A stretch of DNA of 64,000 nt, taken from positions 62,001 through 126,000 of the forward strand of contig JACPVF010000012.1 of assembly GCA_016191845.1 (NCBI GenBank), read 5' to 3'. The position numbers and the translations under genes are program-made. Under the pieces are notes generated by a model. It was given only the letters and a program-made list of their open reading frames with translations, did not search any database and had not been told where the DNA came from. Shown here in pieces: positions 16,879 through 26,123 of this stretch; position 1 is the first letter of the stretch; each line of letters begins with the position of its first letter. This DNA is from Chloroflexota bacterium (GTDB taxonomy: Bacteria > Chloroflexota > Anaerolineae > Anaerolineales > Villigracilaceae).

Positions 16879-17568
16879 ATGCCCAAGAAAATCCTGCTCG
16901 TAGACGATGAACCCGAGATCCTCGAGATCAGCCGCGATTACCTCAAAGCTGCGGGCTTCGATGTGGTCACCGCCCGGGATGGTGCGCTCGGCCTTTCGGC
17001 GGCCCGCCGCGAAAAGCCCGACCTGGTCGTCCTCGACTTGATGATGCCCGAGATGGACGGCCTCGATCTGTGCCGCGCCCTGCGTCGTGAAAGCAATGTG
17101 CCCATCATCATGCTCACCGCCCGTGTTGACGAGGCCGACAAGTTGGTGGGCCTTGAAATCGGCGCTGACGATTACATGACCAAGCCCTTTAGTCCGCGCG
17201 AGTTGGTGGCGCGTGTCAAGGTGGTGCTGCGCCGCGTCAGCGGTGACCCGGCGGCGGAAGTCATCCGCGTGGGAGAGGTCGCATTGGACCGCGCCCACTA
17301 CGAGGTCCAGATGGGGGAGCGGGCTGTGCAGCTCACGCCCACCGAATTCGAGATCATGGCCACGTTGATGAGTCAGCCTGGCCGCATCTTCTCGCGCACA
17401 CAACTGCTCAACGCCGTACACGGTGTGGCCTTCGAAAGTTACGAGCGCGCCATCGACTCTCACATTCGTAACTTGCGCCACAAGCTCGAGCCCAGTGAGT
17501 TGGTCGTCACGGTGCATGGCGTGGGCTACAAGTTTCACGCTGAGTCAAATCGAAGTGTCGAGGCCTAG
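16879..17568 (+). CDS. OmpR/PhoB-type response regulator
   Basis: A 229-residue regulator: receiver domain at residues 1-120 with acidic pocket DDEPE, phospho-acceptor Asp53 in VLDLMMPEMDG, switch Thr in MLTAR and Lys in DDYMTKPFSP; winged-helix DNA-binding domain from about 130, with LTPTEFEIMATLMSQPGRIFSR and HIRNLRHKLEPSE recognition elements. Its stop TAG is immediately followed by the ATG of the sensor kinase, so the pair is co-translated. Position behind the MacAB-like exporter suggests envelope-stress control of that exporter, as for BaeSR or CpxAR-like systems. Confidence 0.95.
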   Translation: MPKKILLVDDEPEILEISRDYLKAAGFDVVTARDGALGLSAARREKPDLVVLDLMMPEMDGLDLCRALRRESNVPIIMLTARVDEADKLVGLEIGADDYMTKPFSPRELVARVKVVLRRVSGDPAAEVIRVGEVALDRAHYEVQMGERAVQLTPTEFEIMATLMSQPGRIFSRTQLLNAVHGVAFESYERAIDSHIRNLRHKLEPSELVVTVHGVGYKFHAESNRSVEA

Positions 17569-18891
17569 ATGAAATCTTCCGTCCATGAGATTCGCGCCCG
17601 CCTGTTGATGCTTTTGATTCGAGCTTTTGTTATCGTGCTGACCCTGTCCTTTTTGCTCTTCATTAGCATCACGGGATACTTCCTGGCCTATTCTTCCTCC
17701 ACCCCCATCCCTCTGCCATTTGCCAACCTGCTTGAAGGATATTACGCGGGCCACGGCAGTTGGAATGGCGTGGATGTGATCTTTACCCAGATCAAGACGG
17801 ATGCACTTCAGCCCATTTTGCTGGACGCCGATCAGAACATTGTCCTCGACTATCGGCCTGGTTCCGTTTCGATGCCGAGTTCCCGCTATGAGCCCCAGCA
17901 CGATGACATTATCCTCAAGCTGACGGTGAATAACGAGCTGGTTGGGTATCTGGTCATCACTTCGTTCACGCTGGCCGAACGTTTCGGGCTGGCACGCGCC
18001 ATCCTGTTGCCTGTAGGCATTATTTCTTTGATTCTGGTCCTGTTCATGGTGATCGTGGCCATGTTGCTGATGCGGCGCTTTGTCAACCCGCTGGCTGATG
18101 TCATCTACGCGGCGCGCGCGGTGGCCGACGGAAAACTGGGCACGCGCCTTCCCACCGAGGGCCCGCAGGACCTGCGCAGTCTCTCTGAAAGCTTCAACGA
18201 GATGGCCTCCTCGCTTGAGCGCAGCGACCGTGAACGCCGCGACATGCTGGCCGATATTGCGCACGAACTGCGCACGCCGCTCTCCATCATCCGCGGACGG
18301 CTGGAAGGCATCGTAGATGGCATTTACACAGAGAACGGACCGCAGGTCTCGATGGCGCTCGACCAGACCTACGTGCTTGAGCGTCTGGTCGAGGACTTGC
18401 GTCTGCTGACGCTGGCCGAGTCGCGCCAGTTGCCCTTCGACAAACATCCCGTGGATCTTGGTCAACTGGTCGAGCGCACGCTGGAGGTCTTCTCGGCTGA
18501 AGCGCAGGAGAAGAATATTGTGCTGGCCTTCGCCGAGCGCAGCGGTGACCTGACCGTCAGTGTGGACCCGCAACGCTTTGAGCAGGTGCTTGGCAACCTG
18601 ATCGGCAACGCCATCCGCTACGTACCCGAGGGTGGACGGGTGTGGGTCACTGCCCACAGCACCGTAGACGGCCTTTCGCTGACGGTCAACGACAACGGCC
18701 CTGGCCTGCCTCCCGAAGACCTGCCCTTTATCTTCGACCGTTTCTGGCGCAAAGACAAATCCCGTGCGCGCGTTTCGGGTGGCACGGGATTGGGGCTGGC
18801 CATCGCCAAACAGCTCGTCGAGGCGCAGGGTGGACAAATCTCCGCGCGCAACCTGCCCCAAGGCGGATTGCAGATCGTTGTCGAATTGTAG
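17569..18891 (+). CDS. Sensor histidine kinase (HAMP-HisKA-HATPase)
   Basis: A 440-residue membrane kinase. Helix 1 is about residues 17-40, an extracytoplasmic sensor domain of about 100 residues follows, helix 2 is about 143-168, then HAMP (about 170-220), HisKA with His232 in ADIAHELRTPLS, and the ATPase domain with N box VLGNLIGNAIRYVP, G1 VNDNGPGLPPEDLP, F box IFDRFWRKDKSR and G2 GGTGLGLAIAKQLVE. It phosphorylates the adjacent regulator. The HELRTP and RVSGGTGLGL elements are of the BaeS class. Ligand unknown. Confidence 0.95.
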   Translation: MKSSVHEIRARLLMLLIRAFVIVLTLSFLLFISITGYFLAYSSSTPIPLPFANLLEGYYAGHGSWNGVDVIFTQIKTDALQPILLDADQNIVLDYRPGSVSMPSSRYEPQHDDIILKLTVNNELVGYLVITSFTLAERFGLARAILLPVGIISLILVLFMVIVAMLLMRRFVNPLADVIYAARAVADGKLGTRLPTEGPQDLRSLSESFNEMASSLERSDRERRDMLADIAHELRTPLSIIRGRLEGIVDGIYTENGPQVSMALDQTYVLERLVEDLRLLTLAESRQLPFDKHPVDLGQLVERTLEVFSAEAQEKNIVLAFAERSGDLTVSVDPQRFEQVLGNLIGNAIRYVPEGGRVWVTAHSTVDGLSLTVNDNGPGLPPEDLPFIFDRFWRKDKSRARVSGGTGLGLAIAKQLVEAQGGQISARNLPQGGLQIVVEL

Positions 18892-18895
18892 GTCT

Positions 18896-19654
18896 CTATC
18901 TCAAGAAGGAGAGTGAGCGGCGTCTCAGGTTGCGGAGCGCGTCGCGCAGGTCGATGAAGTCGGGCACATAGGTCATGACCGTCATTAGCGGGTGGCGGGC
19001 ATACGTGCGCACGATCTGCCAGACTTCCTTGGCGTATTCGTGCCAGGCCTCGGCCAGTGAGCTCTTTTCGAGTTTGATCACATGTCGCAATCCATCCAGG
19101 TCGATAATGCGGATCGGCTGGTGCTGGGTGCGGTAATGCATGTTGATCAGCGTTTCCACGCCGAAGCGTGAGGGACGCAGTTTCGAGAGGATCGGCATCA
19201 GGTCTGAGCGCCAGACAGCCCGTTCGCCCGAGAGCCAGTGCAGGGTGCCGAATACGTCGTCTGGATCGGTATCCAGCCTGGGGTAGCCGATGACCATGTC
19301 GGCCTGACCTGCATGGAGCGGGGAGAGAACCTGTGCGGCGTAGTTGCCATCCCAGTTGACCAGATCCGCATCGACGAAGAGCAGAATGTCGCCGCAAGCG
19401 GCGGCGGCGCCTTCGGCCATCGCGTATCCCTTGCCGCGATTGGGAGAGAGGTAGATCGCGCGGATCTGGCCTTCGCGCTCGAACTGGTGCAGGATATCGG
19501 CGGTACCGTCCTGTGAGCCATCATCCACGACAATGATCTCTTGCACGGCGGGTGTATCCAACAAGCCTGTAATCACGCCTGAAAGATATTTTTCTTCGTT
19601 GTATGCGCAGACAATTGCGGTGCAGGTTGGCTGAGCGGGGCGGGATGGGGTCAT
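18896..19654 (-). CDS. Family 2 glycosyltransferase
   Basis: A 252-residue GT-A enzyme without C-terminal membrane helices. TAIVCAYNEEKYLSGVI and EIIVVDDGSQDGTADIL bind the nucleotide, GKGYAMAEGAAAACGDILLFVDADL contains the DxD motif for the metal, and GERAVWRSDLM is the acceptor-side region. It resembles polyprenyl-phosphate sugar transferases. ATG 19654 has AGGAG at good spacing and is preferred over ATG 19672. Convergent with the sensor kinase gene, only a few bases apart. Confidence 0.88.
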   Translation of the reverse strand: MTPSRPAQPTCTAIVCAYNEEKYLSGVITGLLDTPAVQEIIVVDDGSQDGTADILHQFEREGQIRAIYLSPNRGKGYAMAEGAAAACGDILLFVDADLVNWDGNYAAQVLSPLHAGQADMVIGYPRLDTDPDDVFGTLHWLSGERAVWRSDLMPILSKLRPSRFGVETLINMHYRTQHQPIRIIDLDGLRHVIKLEKSSLAEAWHEYAKEVWQIVRTYARHPLMTVMTYVPDFIDLRDALRNLRRRSLSFLR

Positions 19655-19672
19655 CAGAGTTCTCCTGGTCAT

Positions 19673-19790
19673 GTTGAATTTTCAGGAATTGTATGTCCCC
19701 GGCTGTTTTCCTGCCTAACTGCTGGCTAACAACTGGCCATCGGTTGGCCAACAAACTTTGATGAAACTTCACTGTTTTTCTGCGGTGCTA
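19673..19790. other. Short intergenic region with palindromes
   Basis: The gap holds the perfect 10-base palindrome GTTGGCCAAC (19743-19752) and nearby GGCTAAC and GCCTAAC copies. It lies upstream of the glycosyltransferase gene and could be an operator; no regulator can be linked to it. Confidence 0.3.
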
Positions 19791-20108
19791 CTATCCATAA
19801 GCATAGATATTATTATGACCCGCCGCCATATGGATTTTTCCCTGGCCCTGAGAGCGGGCGTGGATGAGCGTTGAACTCGACGATGATGGGGACAACAACG
19901 ACAAAATCACCACCCCGAACAGCAAAAGTCCCAATAATTTGGAACGATTCGTTAGCAGCCACATCGGCCAGGAATCCAGACCCAGGTTGAGCATCAACAC
20001 AAGGGCGGGCACGGCCAGGGCGGCGATCAGGATGTTCATGATGCGCCTGGTATTCCGCGCGATGCGCTGTTTGTATGCCTTGTGATGAATGATTGGTGTC
20101 TGAGTCAT
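19791..20108 (-). CDS. Small membrane protein, unknown
   Basis: A 105-residue protein with a basic N-terminus, two hydrophobic segments (about residues 24-43 and 54-72, with ILIAALAVPALVLMLNLGL and LLGLLLFGVVILSLL) and a polar Ser/His-rich tail. The start has a strong GGAGG ribosome site, which supports a real gene. No family was recognised. It is divergent from the GT-C-like protein. Confidence 0.5.
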   Translation of the reverse strand: MTQTPIIHHKAYKQRIARNTRRIMNILIAALAVPALVLMLNLGLDSWPMWLLTNRSKLLGLLLFGVVILSLLSPSSSSSTLIHARSQGQGKIHMAAGHNNIYAYG

Positions 20109-20272
20109 GTTGCCTCCAAATTGGATGTTGGTTTTAGGTGTGAAAGCTGCCTGACTATTTGCAGGACGTGTCGCATGTGCAAAGTATATCCATAAACGGC
20201 ACTGCTTTGCAGGGTGCCAGGCAAAGGCCCTGTGATAGAATCTTTTCCTTGGAGTACTTCAACAAGCGAACA

Positions 20273-22291
20273 ATGAAAAAGCACCTGTCCATTCTTTCCA
20301 CACCGCTGCTGCTGTTGGGATTGAGCATCCTGGCTTTTGGTATCCAGGTTTTTTGGTTGGGATATTACCTGGATGACTGGGTCGTTCTCTATAACATTTT
20401 TCGTGGCGGATATGAACGGTTGGGTGCCTATTCGTTTGCTGTGAACCGTCCCTTTGGCGCTTGGCCCTGGTGGATGGGTTTCAAGTTGTTGGGATATTCC
20501 CCGCTGGGTTGGCAGATCTGGAGCATTTTCTGGCGTTGGTTGACCAGCGTTCTCCTTTGGCTGGGCTTTACGAGGATATGGACGGAGAAGAAGTTGCAAA
20601 TTGCCTTGGCGTCTGCCCTGTTCGTTGTGTATCCGATCTTTCTCCAGCAGACCAACAGCGTGACCTTCAGCGATCACTGGATTTGCTTTGCTCTATACGC
20701 TGCCTCCATCTTGTGTATGGTGCTCGCGATACAAAGCCGGCGTTTTTTCCTGCCTTTGACCGTCCTCGCTTTGATTCTTTCGGGTCTGGAGCTTTTTGCC
20801 CTGGAATATTTTGTCGGGCTGGAACTCCTCCGTTTCGTGCTGATCTGGTTCCTGCTGCGTGATATCCCTCAGACGAAAAAACGTTTTCTGGGTGCGCTTG
20901 GTCATAGCCTTCCTTATATTGCCTTGTTTGGCGGATTTCTTGTCTGGCGGCTTGCATTTATGCCGACCTCGGGTTCTGACCGTAATACTCCTGAAATAGC
21001 GACCGGTCTGTTGGCTGATCCGTTCCACACCGTGCCAGGTGCTGCGCTCCACGCCATTCAGGATATTGCGGAAGCATTTTTAGGGACCTGGTATAAAACC
21101 TACCAACCTTCCACGATCAGCATCTCTCCCATGTCCAATCTGGCAGGATGGGGGGTGGGGGTGCTGGCTTTTGGGCTTGCATGGATCTTTTTCTTGCGGC
21201 AGAGTCAAATGGAACCCGATGTCGAGCGCAATAGCAGGGAAAACGCGGTCTGGATGGCTTTCAGCTTTTCGGTGATGGTTGCCGGGTTCCTGCCAGCTTG
21301 GGCCATTGGTCAGTATCTTGTGACCACCGAACACTATGCGGATCGTTACGGGTTGGCGGCCATGTTCGGTGCCAGCCTGTTTTTGGTCAGCCTCTCGGAG
21401 TTTTTCCTGCGCCGCAAGCCTCAGATCATCCTGATATGCATTTTGATCGGTCTGGGCGTCGGATTCCACTTTCGACTGGCGAACAATTTCCGCTATTCCT
21501 GGGAGAAACAGACCCGCCTCGCCTGGCAGATGCGCTGGCGCATGCCGGGCCTACAGCCTCATACCGCTGTGTACGGGGATGGTGTGCTGTCACTTGGCTC
21601 GTGGGTGGATATTGCCTGGCTCAACTTCCTGTACAGCAAACCGAGCCCTTCCCTTTCTGTGAGTGAAGATTACTGGTATTACGATATCAATAAGTTCAAT
21701 GAGGACAGGATTCCACAGCCTGGACAGTCGCTTTCCGAAAAACGGCTTGAAAATATATCCTTTCAGGGGAGCACTTCGGATAGCGTTGTAATTCAGTTCA
21801 AAACCGTGGATCAGCAATGCCTATGGGTGGTCGACAACAGTGACGATATCAACCCCTATTTGAATTCTCGATTGAGAGTCGTGCTTCCGCTTTCCAACCC
21901 TGACCGTGTGGTCTTTGAAAATGCAGACAACACCGCGCACCTGCAGGCTATTTTTTCACCCGAGCCGCCTCATGACTGGTGTTATTACTTCGAAAAAGCC
22001 GACCTGGCAGTACAACAAAAGCAATGGGCCACTGTGCAGCAGTTATGGGTTGAAGTGGAAAGCAAAAAATTGAGCACCATTGTAGCGGCGGAATATCTGC
22101 CCTTTATTTACGGCACTGCGGCTGGTGGCGATTTTCAGACGGCGCTGGCGATCAGCGAAAGGGCAAAGATGATTAACCGAAAGATGGATGTGCCCGTCTG
22201 TAAGCTCTGGGAACAAATCCTCCTGAGTCAGCCTTTGGCAGGCGACACTGCTTTGCAGAAAGAGGTGCGCGATCGCCTCGGGTGTAATTAG
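20273..22291 (+). CDS. Polytopic GT-C-like membrane protein
   Basis: A 672-residue protein with about ten membrane helices in the first 440 residues and a soluble C-terminal region. An early extracytoplasmic loop carries YYLDDWVVLYN with an acidic pair after helix 1, the placement expected for GT-C glycosyltransferases that use lipid-linked sugars. The last 150 residues (KADLAVQQKQWATVQQLWVEVE onward) have an all-helical, TPR-like pattern. A role in cell-surface glycan assembly is likely by fold but unproven. ATG 20273 is chosen because the signal-like first helix starts right there; the open frame before it has no helix. Confidence 0.7.
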   Translation: MKKHLSILSTPLLLLGLSILAFGIQVFWLGYYLDDWVVLYNIFRGGYERLGAYSFAVNRPFGAWPWWMGFKLLGYSPLGWQIWSIFWRWLTSVLLWLGFTRIWTEKKLQIALASALFVVYPIFLQQTNSVTFSDHWICFALYAASILCMVLAIQSRRFFLPLTVLALILSGLELFALEYFVGLELLRFVLIWFLLRDIPQTKKRFLGALGHSLPYIALFGGFLVWRLAFMPTSGSDRNTPEIATGLLADPFHTVPGAALHAIQDIAEAFLGTWYKTYQPSTISISPMSNLAGWGVGVLAFGLAWIFFLRQSQMEPDVERNSRENAVWMAFSFSVMVAGFLPAWAIGQYLVTTEHYADRYGLAAMFGASLFLVSLSEFFLRRKPQIILICILIGLGVGFHFRLANNFRYSWEKQTRLAWQMRWRMPGLQPHTAVYGDGVLSLGSWVDIAWLNFLYSKPSPSLSVSEDYWYYDINKFNEDRIPQPGQSLSEKRLENISFQGSTSDSVVIQFKTVDQQCLWVVDNSDDINPYLNSRLRVVLPLSNPDRVVFENADNTAHLQAIFSPEPPHDWCYYFEKADLAVQQKQWATVQQLWVEVESKKLSTIVAAEYLPFIYGTAAGGDFQTALAISERAKMINRKMDVPVCKLWEQILLSQPLAGDTALQKEVRDRLGCN

Positions 22292-22502
22292 CTGCCCGTG
22301 GCCTGCCACTCCAAAACCGAAGAGCGTGAGAGCCGCCTCATCCTGTGCACCAAAATATTCAGCGAGGTTGTAGAAGACCGTAAAAAAACGCCAATCAGAG
22401 CGCATATTGCCGATATTTATTTTCTGTCGTCTGGGAGAGGGTGGCCATGAGAATACCCCTAAATGTTTTGCAGGCCTGTTTCCTTGTTCAGTTGCTGAAT
22501 AC

Positions 22503-22886
22503 CTATCGCGGCAGATATTCACGCATCTGCTTATACAGCGGGGTGAGCGTGTCGATCTCGCATGTTCCATCGGAAAAGCTGTAGGTCGTCTCGAAGTCTT
22601 CGTAGCTGCGCGCCCGCCAGAGACGGCCATCTGGATCAATGACCAATGAGTGGCCCACACCGCCGCGAAATATGCGCGACCCATCTGTTCCGTCATACAT
22701 CGTGCAGGTCCAGGGGCGCTCTGCTGGATGGGCGGCCATATAACTTTCGATTTCGCGGACCATTTTTTCGAAGATCTGAATACGGTCGCTTGCAGGCGCT
22801 TTGAGAGTCTCGGCGATCGCGCGACTCAGCATAGCGTCAGCTGGCGAAGTAAGGATTCCTGATCGGGGGGTAGTATTCTCTGTCAT
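22503..22886 (-). CDS. Conserved hypothetical protein
   Basis: A 127-residue soluble protein starting MTENTTPRSG after AGGAAAA. It has no recognised domain. The centre is rich in aromatic and glycine residues (WTCTMYDGTDGSRIFRGGVG and SLVIDPDGRLWRARSYEDFE), a beta-rich pattern compatible with a small barrel, and the N-terminal half is helical. Neighbours give no clear clue. Confidence 0.6.
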   Translation of the reverse strand: MTENTTPRSGILTSPADAMLSRAIAETLKAPASDRIQIFEKMVREIESYMAAHPAERPWTCTMYDGTDGSRIFRGGVGHSLVIDPDGRLWRARSYEDFETTYSFSDGTCEIDTLTPLYKQMREYLPR

Positions 22887-23058
22887 TTGTTTTCCTGTGC
22901 AGTATGCGCTTTCAATCAGAACGAATCGGATTATGATTCCGCCGGCCAAGGCAATCTCTATGCTTTGCCAGACAACGGTTTTCTACAACTCTTCCTGTTT
23001 GCATATGGACAATTATAAAGTGCTTCCAGCATGTCCGGACATGCACATTCTGACAGAC

Positions 23059-23093
23059 AAAGAAGCCCGTCTCAACGTGAGACGGGCTTCTTT
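23059..23093 (-). terminator. Terminator of the 2-oxoacid oxidoreductase operon
   Basis: Arms 23059-23074 and 23078-23093 pair exactly over 16 bases around a 3-base loop, starting 12 bases after the gamma-subunit stop; the minus-strand side continues into a T-rich run. Confidence 0.8.
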
Positions 23094-23104
23094 GCGTATC
23101 CCTT

Positions 23105-23665
23105 TTACGCAGGCACTTTGTCGAGTTCCTTTTGCGCATGCTCGTAGCCGCGACGCAAGGCCTCGAAATTCTTGGGGAGCAAATGTTTGTGGCGGGCAGG
23201 CAGGTGCCCTTCGAGGGCTTTCTCCACGTCCTTGATCGATAGTTCGGTTAGCGAGGAGAGCAGCGCACCCACGGCCACCATGTTGGTCAGCTTCTTGTCG
23301 CCAATTTCCTCGGCGATCTCGTTGCAGGGCACAAGGATGGTGTGGATGTCCGCGCGTTTTGCGCCGCGATCCACCATGGACTGGTTGACGATCAGCGTGC
23401 CGCCCGTGGCGAGCATCTGCTCGTATTTGTCGAAGGACGGCAGGTTGAGGGCCACCGCCAGCAGCGGATGTTGTACCAGCGGCGAGCCAATCTCCTCGTC
23501 CGCGATGACGACGGTGCAGTTGGCCGTCCCGCCGCGCATTTCGGGCCCATAGGAAGGAATCCACGTGACGGCTTTGCCTGTGTCCATGGCGGCGTAGGCC
23601 ACGACCTGGCCTGCAAACAGCACACCCTGTCCACCGAAGCCCGCGATAATGATCTCTTTTTGCAT
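23105..23665 (-). CDS. 2-oxoacid:ferredoxin oxidoreductase, gamma subunit
   Basis: A 186-residue subunit of a CoA-acylating 2-oxoacid oxidoreductase. It begins MQKEIIIAGFGGQGVLFAGQ, the conserved glycine-rich start of gamma domains, and contains YGPEMRGGTANCTVVIADEEI. Start ATG 23665 has GGAG eight bases upstream and agrees with the family start. Last gene of the operon ferredoxin-alpha-beta-gamma, which converts a 2-oxoacid and CoA to acyl-CoA and CO2 with reduced ferredoxin. Confidence 0.93.
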   Translation of the reverse strand: MQKEIIIAGFGGQGVLFAGQVVAYAAMDTGKAVTWIPSYGPEMRGGTANCTVVIADEEIGSPLVQHPLLAVALNLPSFDKYEQMLATGGTLIVNQSMVDRGAKRADIHTILVPCNEIAEEIGDKKLTNMVAVGALLSSLTELSIKDVEKALEGHLPARHKHLLPKNFEALRRGYEHAQKELDKVPA

Positions 23666-23742
23666 AGGTTCACTCCGTTCACAGTACACCGGGAGCCAGA
23701 TATCGGGTTTCATCCCGATTTCCATTCCCGATTCCCGCGATC

Positions 23743-24513
23743 CTAAATCTTCACCTGTTTGATCGCCTCGCTGACCTTGTAATCGCCCAGCGGATAGGCG
23801 GGGACCATGTGCTCTTCCACGAACTTGAGCGAGTTGACGGGAGTCATGCCCCAGTTGGTCGGGCAGGTGGAGAGTAACTCCACCATCGAGAAGCCCAATC
23901 CACGCACCTGGGTCTCGAAGGCCATGCGGATGGCCTTCTTCGCCAGACGGATGTTCTTCGGGTCGTGCAATGAGCGGCGCACGCAGTAGCCCACGCCGTC
24001 CAGCGTCGAGATCATCTCCGACATGCGGATCGGGTAGCCCTGGCTTTCCACATCGCGGCCGTTGGGCGAGGAAGTGGTCTTCATGCCAGGCAGGGTGGTG
24101 GGGGCCATCTGTCCGCCTGTCATGCCGAAGTTGGCATTGTTGATGAAGATGACCGTGATGTTCTCGCCGCGCGCCGCCGCATGGACGATCTCGCCCATGC
24201 CGATCGAGGCCAGGTCGCCATCACCCTGATAGGTGAAGACCACACGGTCAGGCAGCACACGCTTGACGCCCGTCGCCATGGCGGGTGCGCGACCGTGTGG
24301 AGCCTCCACGAAATCGGTATCGAAATAATTGTAGGCGAAGACCGCGCAGCCTACGGGCGCCACGCCGATGGTACGGTTGGTCACGCCCATCTCTTCCAGC
24401 ACTTCCGCCACCAGGCGGTGTGCCACGCCATGCGTGCAGCCCGGACAGTAGTGGGTGGGGGTGTCGGTAAAGGATTCAGGTCGTTCGTAAACCAAAGATT
24501 CAGGAGCAGCCAT
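23743..24513 (-). CDS. 2-oxoacid:ferredoxin oxidoreductase, beta (TPP) subunit
   Basis: A 256-residue catalytic subunit binding thiamine pyrophosphate. The TPP motif [20 protein letters not shown] followed by [19 protein letters not shown] (about residues 96-140) is intact, and HYCPGCTHG near residue 23 is the conserved start of beta subunits. The GMTGGQMSPTT-type segment is seen in Kor and Vor enzymes. ATG 24513 follows GAGGTGAAA and is preferred over the GTG two codons earlier. Substrate could be 2-oxoglutarate or a branched-chain 2-oxoacid; this is not decided by sequence. Confidence 0.93.
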   Translation of the reverse strand: MAAPESLVYERPESFTDTPTHYCPGCTHGVAHRLVAEVLEEMGVTNRTIGVAPVGCAVFAYNYFDTDFVEAPHGRAPAMATGVKRVLPDRVVFTYQGDGDLASIGMGEIVHAAARGENITVIFINNANFGMTGGQMAPTTLPGMKTTSSPNGRDVESQGYPIRMSEMISTLDGVGYCVRRSLHDPKNIRLAKKAIRMAFETQVRGLGFSMVELLSTCPTNWGMTPVNSLKFVEEHMVPAYPLGDYKVSEAIKQVKI

Positions 24514-24521
24514 TTTCACCT

Positions 24522-25634
24522 CTATTTGACTTCAGCCATGCGGGCCAGCCAGCTATTGATCGGGTCGGCATGGACCGACAGGTTTGCGCCGTTCATGCGC
24601 TGGACCTCGTGCAGGATCTCATCAGGGAATGGGACCATGCCGCCGGGGCGTCCGTGGAATTCCACGGGGACGCGTCCGCGGACGGCCAGCCGCACGTCGC
24701 TGAGCATCTGTCCCATGTTCATTTCGACCACCAGGAAGGCTTTGGCCTGACCTGTGAGCTGGTCGATGACTTCATAGGGGAACGGGCTGACAGTGATCGG
24801 GCGCAGCAGACCGACCTTGATGCCCTGAGCGCGCGCCGCGCGGACAGCGGAGAGGGACACACGTCCTGCTGTGCCGAAGCCCACCACCACGATCTCAGCG
24901 TCATCGAGGAAATACTCCTTGTAGCGCACCTCGTTGGCTTGCACTTCCTTCCAACGATTGGCCAGGCGCAGGTTGGCCACTTCTTCCGCCGCGGGCTCAA
25001 TATAAATGGAAGAGAGGATGCGGCGTTCGCGGTTGAGTGCGCCGTTGGTGGCCCAATCCCAGTTGCGTTCGACGATGGGTTTCATCTCAGGCATTTCGGC
25101 GGGTTCCATCATCTGGCCCACCGAGCCATCGAGGATCATCATGGAGATCATGCGATACTTCTCGGCCAGGTCAAACGACAGCCCCATCATGTCGATGGCT
25201 TCCTGCACCGAGGCGGGTGCCAGCACGATGCGCGGATAGTCGCCATGTCCGCCGCCGTGGACGGCCTGGTTATAGTCGGCCTGCGAGGGGGCGATATTGC
25301 CCAACCCGGGGCCGCCGCGCATCACGTTGACCAACACCGCGGGCACTTCGGTCCCTGCGATGTAAGAGAGGCCTTCCATCATCAGGCTCACGCCTGGGCT
25401 GGAGGAGGTGGACATCACGCGCACCCCTGCGCAGGCGGCACCGTAGACCATGTTGATTGCGCCCAGTTCGCTCTCGGCCTGCACGAAAGCACGGCCCAGT
25501 TCGGGCATGCGGCGCGACAGATATTCGAGGATCTCGGTCTGCGGGGTGATCGGGTAACCGAAGTAAGCCTGCAACCCCGCGCGGACGGCGGCTTCGGCGA
25601 TGGCTTCATTGCCTTTCCAAAGTTCTTTTGCCAT
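24522..25634 (-). CDS. 2-oxoacid:ferredoxin oxidoreductase, alpha subunit
   Basis: A 370-residue subunit. [33 protein letters not shown] opens the pyrimidine-binding domain, [19 protein letters not shown] and [20 protein letters not shown] are hallmark stretches, and [32 protein letters not shown] is the C-terminal domain II. The architecture matches VorB/KorA (alpha separate from gamma). ATG 25634 has AGGAG upstream. Confidence 0.93.
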   Translation of the reverse strand: MAKELWKGNEAIAEAAVRAGLQAYFGYPITPQTEILEYLSRRMPELGRAFVQAESELGAINMVYGAACAGVRVMSTSSSPGVSLMMEGLSYIAGTEVPAVLVNVMRGGPGLGNIAPSQADYNQAVHGGGHGDYPRIVLAPASVQEAIDMMGLSFDLAEKYRMISMMILDGSVGQMMEPAEMPEMKPIVERNWDWATNGALNRERRILSSIYIEPAAEEVANLRLANRWKEVQANEVRYKEYFLDDAEIVVVGFGTAGRVSLSAVRAARAQGIKVGLLRPITVSPFPYEVIDQLTGQAKAFLVVEMNMGQMLSDVRLAVRGRVPVEFHGRPGGMVPFPDEILHEVQRMNGANLSVHADPINSWLARMAEVK

Positions 25635-25710
25635 TATGTGTTTTCTCCTGTAAGGCACGGCGAAGGGATGAGCGGACGGCTGAACCGTCTGCCGTGCCCA
25701 TACAACTGGG

Positions 25711-25953
25711 TCATCCTGCGGTGGGCACAGCTTTCGTTACTTCCCGATAAACGGTAATTGCGGCATCGGGACAGACCAGGGCACAAATAGCACACCCCGT
25801 GCATCCGTCTTTGAACGTGTGCGCGGGGTGGTAGCCCTTCGGGGTAAGGCGGGACATGTCCAGTTCCATTACCTCCTGCGGACATGCGCTGATGCAAAGT
25901 TCGCATCCTTTACAATAGAGATCGCTTACTTCGATCCAACCTTTCGCGGGCAT
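25711..25953 (-). CDS. 2-oxoacid oxidoreductase delta subunit (2[4Fe-4S] ferredoxin)
   Basis: An 80-residue ferredoxin-like subunit. Two cluster motifs, CKGCELCISACPQEV (about residues 14-28) and CTGCAICALVCPDAAI (about 51-66), give eight cysteines for two [4Fe-4S] clusters that pass electrons from the TPP site to external ferredoxin. First gene of the four-gene operon; AAGGAG before ATG 25953. The presence of this separate delta subunit places the enzyme in the VOR/KOR branch, typical of anaerobic metabolism. Confidence 0.95.
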   Translation of the reverse strand: MPAKGWIEVSDLYCKGCELCISACPQEVMELDMSRLTPKGYHPAHTFKDGCTGCAICALVCPDAAITVYREVTKAVPTAG

Positions 25954-26123
25954 TCATTTCTCCTTATATGAGAAGTTGGACAAGAATAGGCGGCATTCGT
26001 CGCCACCCTGATTATGTCCCTTTGTGAATGTCCCTGCCAGTGTAATGCGTCATACACACCGACGCCGAAGGTCATTGCTTTTTATGTATTCCAATGATGG
26101 ATATCACGGCAGACGTATCTGGA

